From: Hominifimenecus microfluidus
GTDB taxonomy: Bacteria; Bacillota; Clostridia; Lachnospirales; Lachnospiraceae
Direction of reading: 5' to 3'
NCBI GenBank assembly: GCA_020687485.1
Contig: JAJEQR010000013.1
Location: forward strand, 1 to 64,000
DNA: 64,000 nt
Of this stretch, positions 60,523-64,000 are shown piece by piece. Every line of letters starts with the position of its first letter. Position 1 is the stretch's first letter. Position numbers and translations under genes: made by a program. The notes below the pieces were generated by a model that saw only the letters and a list, made by a program, of their open reading frames with translations, was not told the origin of the DNA and made no database searches.

Positions 60523-62830
60523 GGGCGACGGCAAAGCCCATTCCGCACAGGCCAGCATCCCGTATCAGGCCATGTACCCGGACGGGATTTGCAAGGTGAC
60601 GGCCAACACGTTCAGCAAGTGTATCGAGTTTGCCGACATCAGCTATCAGCTTGCACAGGCCGACACCAAGACGGCCATTTTTGAAAACCTGTGCGATCTC
60701 TACAACTATCTGGACGCCTCGATCCACGTCCAGCTTTCCTTTGTCAACCGCAAGACCGACCCCAAGCAGTACGCCAAGAGCTTTGAGATCAAGGCGCAGG
60801 GTGACGACTTCGACGACATCCGGGCGGAGTATTCCGGCATCCTGCAAGACCAGCTTGTACGGGGCAACAACGGCCTCACCAAGCGCAAGTTCCTGACATT
60901 CACCATCGAGGCCGACAACCTGAAAATGGCCCGCGCCCGTCTGACCCGCATTGAAACCGACCTGCTGGGCTATTTCAAGACGATGGGGGCCGTGGCTCAT
61001 GTGCTGGATGCCAAAGAACGTCTGGAAGTGCTGCATGGGGTACTCCACCCCGACGCCGAGCCGTTTCAGTTTGAATGGAAATGGCTGGCCCCGTCCGGCC
61101 TCTCCACCAAAGATTTTATTGCCCCGTCCTCGTTCCGCTTCGGCAATTCCCGGATGTTCGGGCTGGGCGGCAAGTATGGGGCCGTGAGCTTCTTAAACAT
61201 CCTGTCCCCGGAGCTGTCGGACGAAATGCTGGCCGACTTCCTCAACACGGAAAACGGCATTGTCGTCAATCTCCATGTGCAGGCCATCGACCAGAGCGAG
61301 GCCATCAAGACGGTTAAGCGCAAGATCACCGACCTTGACGCCATGAAGATACAGGAACAGAAACGAGCTGTCCGCAGCGGCTACGACATGGACATCCTGC
61401 CCAGCGACCTTGCCACCTACGGACAGGACGCCAAGGAGCTTTTGAAAACCCTGCAAAGCCGGAATGAACGAATGTTCCAGATCACCTTTCTGGTGATGAA
61501 CACCGCCGACACCCGGCAGAAGTTGGAGAACGATGTATTTTGGGCCGCAGGCGTGGCACAGAAATACAACTGTTCTCTTGTCCGTCTGGACTACCAGCAG
61601 GAACAGGGCCTTATGAGCAGCCTGCCGCTGGGGGCCAACCACATCAAGATCGAGCGTTCCTTGACGACTTCCAGCGTGGCCGTGTTTGTGCCTTTCGTGA
61701 CACAGGAGCTTTTCATGGGCGGCGACGCCATGTATTACGGCGTCAATGCCAAGACCGGCAACATGATTATGCTGGACAGAAAACGGGCGCGGTGTCCCAA
61801 CGGCTTGAAGCTGGGTACTCCCGGTTCCGGCAAATCCATGAGCTGTAAATCCGAGATCGTCAGCGTATTCCTTTGTACGCCGGACGATGTATATATCTGC
61901 GATCCAGAGGCGGAATATTATCCCCTTGTGAAGCGGCTCCACGGCCAAGTGGTGAAACTGTCGCCCACCAGCAAATCCTATGTGAACCCGCTGGACATCA
62001 ACCTGAATTACAGCGAGGACGAAAACCCGCTGGCGCTGAAATCCGACTTTGTGCTGTCGTTCTGTGAGCTTGTCATGGGCGGCAAGAACGGGCTGGAAGC
62101 CATTGAAAAGACGGTCATTGACCGTGCTGTGCAGGTGATCTACCGGCCCTATCTGGCAGACCCCCGCCCGGAGAATATGCCCATCCTGTCCGACCTGCAT
62201 CAAGCCCTGTTAGACCAGCATATCCCGGAGGCTGACCGTGTGGCGCAGGCCCTTGACCTGTATGTAAACGGCAGCCTGAACGTCTTTAACCACCGCACCA
62301 ATGTCAACATCGAGAACCGCATTGTGGCCTTTGATATTAAAGAGCTGGGAAAACAACTCAAAAAGCTCGGTATGCTCATTGTCCAAGACCAGATTTGGGG
62401 CCGTGTGACCCAAAACCGCAGCCAAGGCAAGGCGACGTGGTACTTCTGCGACGAGTTCCATTTGCTTCTGCGCGAGGAACAGACGGCAGCTTTTTCCTGC
62501 GAGATTTGGAAGCGGTTCAGAAAATGGGGCGGCATCCCGACCGGGGCGACCCAGAACGTGAAAGACCTGCTTTCTTCCCCGGAGATCGAAAACATTCTGG
62601 AAAACAGCGACTTCATTTGCCTGCTCAATCAGGCGTCCGGCGACCGGCGCATCCTTGCGGAGCGATTGAACATTTCCCCGCAGCAATTACGGTATGTGGA
62701 CAATTCCGAACCCGGCGAGGGGCTTTTGATTTACGAAAATGTGATCCTGCCGTTCCGCAACCCCATCCCGCAGCGCAGCCAGCTCTACAAGATTATGACG
62801 ACCCGGTTAGGCGAGGGCGAAACAGTATGA
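60431..62830 (+). CDS. VirB4-type conjugation ATPase
   Basis: The 799-residue protein powers the type IV secretion channel. After a basic N-terminus come a VirB4 N-terminal domain and an ATPase domain. The P-loop GTPGSGKS lies near residue 462, DPEAEYYPLVKRL near 495, Walker B in TWYFCDEFHLLLRE near 672 and ATQNVKDLLSS near 707. The ATG at 60431 follows AAGGAGG within the end of the PrgI gene. Typical length. Confidence 0.94.
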   Translation: MRLSEKQRNEPPVKLTRAEKREIQAIIRKYKGDGKAHSAQASIPYQAMYPDGICKVTANTFSKCIEFADISYQLAQADTKTAIFENLCDLYNYLDASIHVQLSFVNRKTDPKQYAKSFEIKAQGDDFDDIRAEYSGILQDQLVRGNNGLTKRKFLTFTIEADNLKMARARLTRIETDLLGYFKTMGAVAHVLDAKERLEVLHGVLHPDAEPFQFEWKWLAPSGLSTKDFIAPSSFRFGNSRMFGLGGKYGAVSFLNILSPELSDEMLADFLNTENGIVVNLHVQAIDQSEAIKTVKRKITDLDAMKIQEQKRAVRSGYDMDILPSDLATYGQDAKELLKTLQSRNERMFQITFLVMNTADTRQKLENDVFWAAGVAQKYNCSLVRLDYQQEQGLMSSLPLGANHIKIERSLTTSSVAVFVPFVTQELFMGGDAMYYGVNAKTGNMIMLDRKRARCPNGLKLGTPGSGKSMSCKSEIVSVFLCTPDDVYICDPEAEYYPLVKRLHGQVVKLSPTSKSYVNPLDINLNYSEDENPLALKSDFVLSFCELVMGGKNGLEAIEKTVIDRAVQVIYRPYLADPRPENMPILSDLHQALLDQHIPEADRVAQALDLYVNGSLNVFNHRTNVNIENRIVAFDIKELGKQLKKLGMLIVQDQIWGRVTQNRSQGKATWYFCDEFHLLLREEQTAAFSCEIWKRFRKWGGIPTGATQNVKDLLSSPEIENILENSDFICLLNQASGDRRILAERLNISPQQLRYVDNSEPGEGLLIYENVILPFRNPIPQRSQLYKIMTTRLGEGETV

Positions 62831-62851
62831 CAGACAAGGAGGTGACGCCCT

Positions 62852-64000
62852 ATGAAGCAGTTGAAACCCCGTGACAAGGTGACGCAGCACATGACCCGCG
62901 ACGGCCTGATGCTGGATAACCAGACCACCGGCGAGAGCATCAACATTTCCAGCCGGGAAGCCGAACAGGACTATTCCGCAGCCGAGCCGGGCGGCACCGC
63001 TGAAAAGGTGCTGGAACGTGCCGGGGACATCCGGGAGCGCAGCAAGGCAAAACGGGCTGCCAAGGATGGTGCGAATACGGCGGCGCAGGCCACAGGCCCC
63101 GCGTCCCGCCTGCAATTCACCGCCGAGGAACGGGCCGAACCCGCCCTTTCCAAGTACGTTCACAAGGCGGAAAAGCGGGCGGATAAGCTGGACGCAGCCA
63201 AAGAAGCCCTGCCGAAAAAGCGCGTCGTCACCAAGGAAACCGTCTATGACGAGGCCAAGGGCAAGGCCAAAACCAAGCTGCATTTTGACAAGGTGGAGAA
63301 ACCGGCCCCCAAGCTCAAACCCAACCCGGCCAGCCGTCCGATGGAGGAAGCGGGCCTGTATCTGCATGGGAAAATCCACGAGGTTGAGCATGAGAATGTG
63401 GGCGTCGAGGGCGGCCATAAGGGAGAAGAACTTGCCGAGCGCCAAGCAGGAAAAGCCATCCGCAGCGGCATCCGGCGTCATAAGCTCAAACCCTACCGGG
63501 CCGCAGCCAAGGCCGAGAAAAAGGCCATTGCTGCCAATGCGGAGTACATCTACCAGAAATCCTTGCGGGATAACCCGGAAATGGCGCAGGCGGTGAAAAA
63601 CCCGGTGGCCCGGTTCTGGCAGAAACAGAAAATCAAACGGGATTACGCCAAGGCAGCACGGGCGGCGGGCCAGACGGCACAGGGCGCAGCCAGCGCCACT
63701 AAGACCACCGCCGCAGCCGCCAAGAAAGCCGCCGAGAAAAGCAAACAGGCCGCGTCCTTTGTGGCCCGACACTGGAAAGGCGTGCTGCTGATCGGAGGTG
63801 TGGGCCTTATGCTCATGCTGATTATGGGCGGCCTGCAATCCTGTACGGCCATGTTCGGCAGCGCCGGAACCGGCGTGGCAGCCACGTCCTATCTGTCCGA
63901 GGACAGCGATATGCTGGGGGCGGAAGCCGCCTATGCGGACATGGAGGCCGATTTGCAGTATGAGCTTGACAACTACGAAAGCCTGCACCCCGGCTATGAC
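62852..64000 (+). CDS. Large conjugation membrane protein (probable VirB1/C40-peptidase type), 3' end outside the window
   Basis: The frame is open from ATG 62852 (AAGGAGGTGACG upstream) to the window end, 383 codons. The first 300 residues are Ala/Lys-rich, charged and probably extended. HGKIHEVEHENVGVEGGHKGEELAER lies near residue 172 and YRAAAKAEKKAIAANAEY near 215. A single membrane helix follows at about 310-335, then the start of an external domain (SYLSEDSDMLGAEAAYADMEADL). In Tn1549-type elements this gene continues into a cell-wall hydrolase domain that opens the peptidoglycan for transfer. That part is not in the window, so the enzymatic call is from context. Confidence 0.8.
   Translation, partial: MKQLKPRDKVTQHMTRDGLMLDNQTTGESINISSREAEQDYSAAEPGGTAEKVLERAGDIRERSKAKRAAKDGANTAAQATGPASRLQFTAEERAEPALSKYVHKAEKRADKLDAAKEALPKKRVVTKETVYDEAKGKAKTKLHFDKVEKPAPKLKPNPASRPMEEAGLYLHGKIHEVEHENVGVEGGHKGEELAERQAGKAIRSGIRRHKLKPYRAAAKAEKKAIAANAEYIYQKSLRDNPEMAQAVKNPVARFWQKQKIKRDYAKAARAAGQTAQGAASATKTTAAAAKKAAEKSKQAASFVARHWKGVLLIGGVGLMLMLIMGGLQSCTAMFGSAGTGVAATSYLSEDSDMLGAEAAYADMEADLQYELDNYESLHPGYD

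Larger units (their letters stand above)
54240..64000 (+). mobile_element. Tn1549-type integrative conjugative element, one end, truncated by the window
   Basis: From the 3' end of the rlmD-type gene to the window end, all genes belong to one conjugation module. They are replication initiator (DUF6017 type), DUF5348, PcfB, VirD4 coupling protein, Maff2, VirB6-like, MT-A70 methyltransferase, PrgI, VirB4 and a large membrane protein. This order is the one known from Tn1549/CTn-family elements of Clostridia. The region is richer in G/C than the chromosome to its left. The relaxase, recombinase, cargo and other end lie beyond 64000. Confidence 0.88.

Overview
The window reads as the chromosome of an anaerobic Gram-positive gut Clostridium, most likely Lachnospiraceae. 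The grounds are strong AGGAGG-type ribosome binding sites, a tRNA-Trp T-box leader on the trp operon, DctP and DppA lipoproteins with Firmicute-style lipoboxes, SLH surface anchoring and a Tn1549-type conjugative element. I saw no rRNA gene, tRNA gene or CRISPR array. The taxonomic call is inference from gene families.

Layout. 0-3.7 kb: tadA behind a promoter set in a large palindrome, a short DUF4317 protein and a membrane-bound AraC-type regulator. 3.7-14.4 kb: a G/C-rich island with an ECF-type sigma factor, a small basic membrane protein, a polytopic membrane protein and a PrsW-family intramembrane protease. After a terminator come a paralogue of the small membrane protein and a 2568-residue surface protein carrying a signal peptide, a duplicated lectin-like domain, a beta-helix, InlB-type repeats, three SLH domains and an IPKTGD sorting-like tail. 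The terminator sequence recurs after that module. 14.5-18.4 kb: a TRAP transporter (dctQMP) and an MBL-fold hydrolase. 18.5-21.4 kb (minus strand): a three-gene operon resembling Bacillus ydjGHI. 21.8-26.8 kb: a GH127 arabinofuranosidase, an AAA/PD-(D/E)XK protein and an M42 aminopeptidase.

26.9-34.1 kb: the tryptophan operon, with a sigma-A promoter, a T-box with UGG specifier, and the order trpE-G-C-F-B-A-D, trpD being last. 34.1-38.3 kb: a LysR regulator divergent from a CocE-type hydrolase and an SLC13-like transporter. 38.5-50.7 kb: one apparent operon of two type-B carboxylesterases, an MFS transporter, a LysR regulator, a complete Dpp/Opp ABC importer and a third alpha/beta hydrolase. 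Together these look like uptake and hydrolysis of esterified or acylated compounds. 50.7-51.3 kb is a noncoding-rich stretch. It holds a large folded repeat, a nested terminator and a candidate type I toxin-antitoxin pair: a 30-residue membrane peptide plus an antisense RNA with its own promoter and terminator.

51.4-54.2 kb: a DUF3237 protein, an unusual RsmH-like methyltransferase and an RlmD/RumA-type 23S rRNA methyltransferase. From the 3' end of that last gene to the end of the window lies one end of a Tn1549-type integrative conjugative element: replication initiator, DUF5348, PcfB, VirD4 coupling protein, Maff2, a VirB6-like protein, an MT-A70 methyltransferase, PrgI, VirB4 and the start of a large membrane protein. 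Its relaxase and recombinase lie outside the window.
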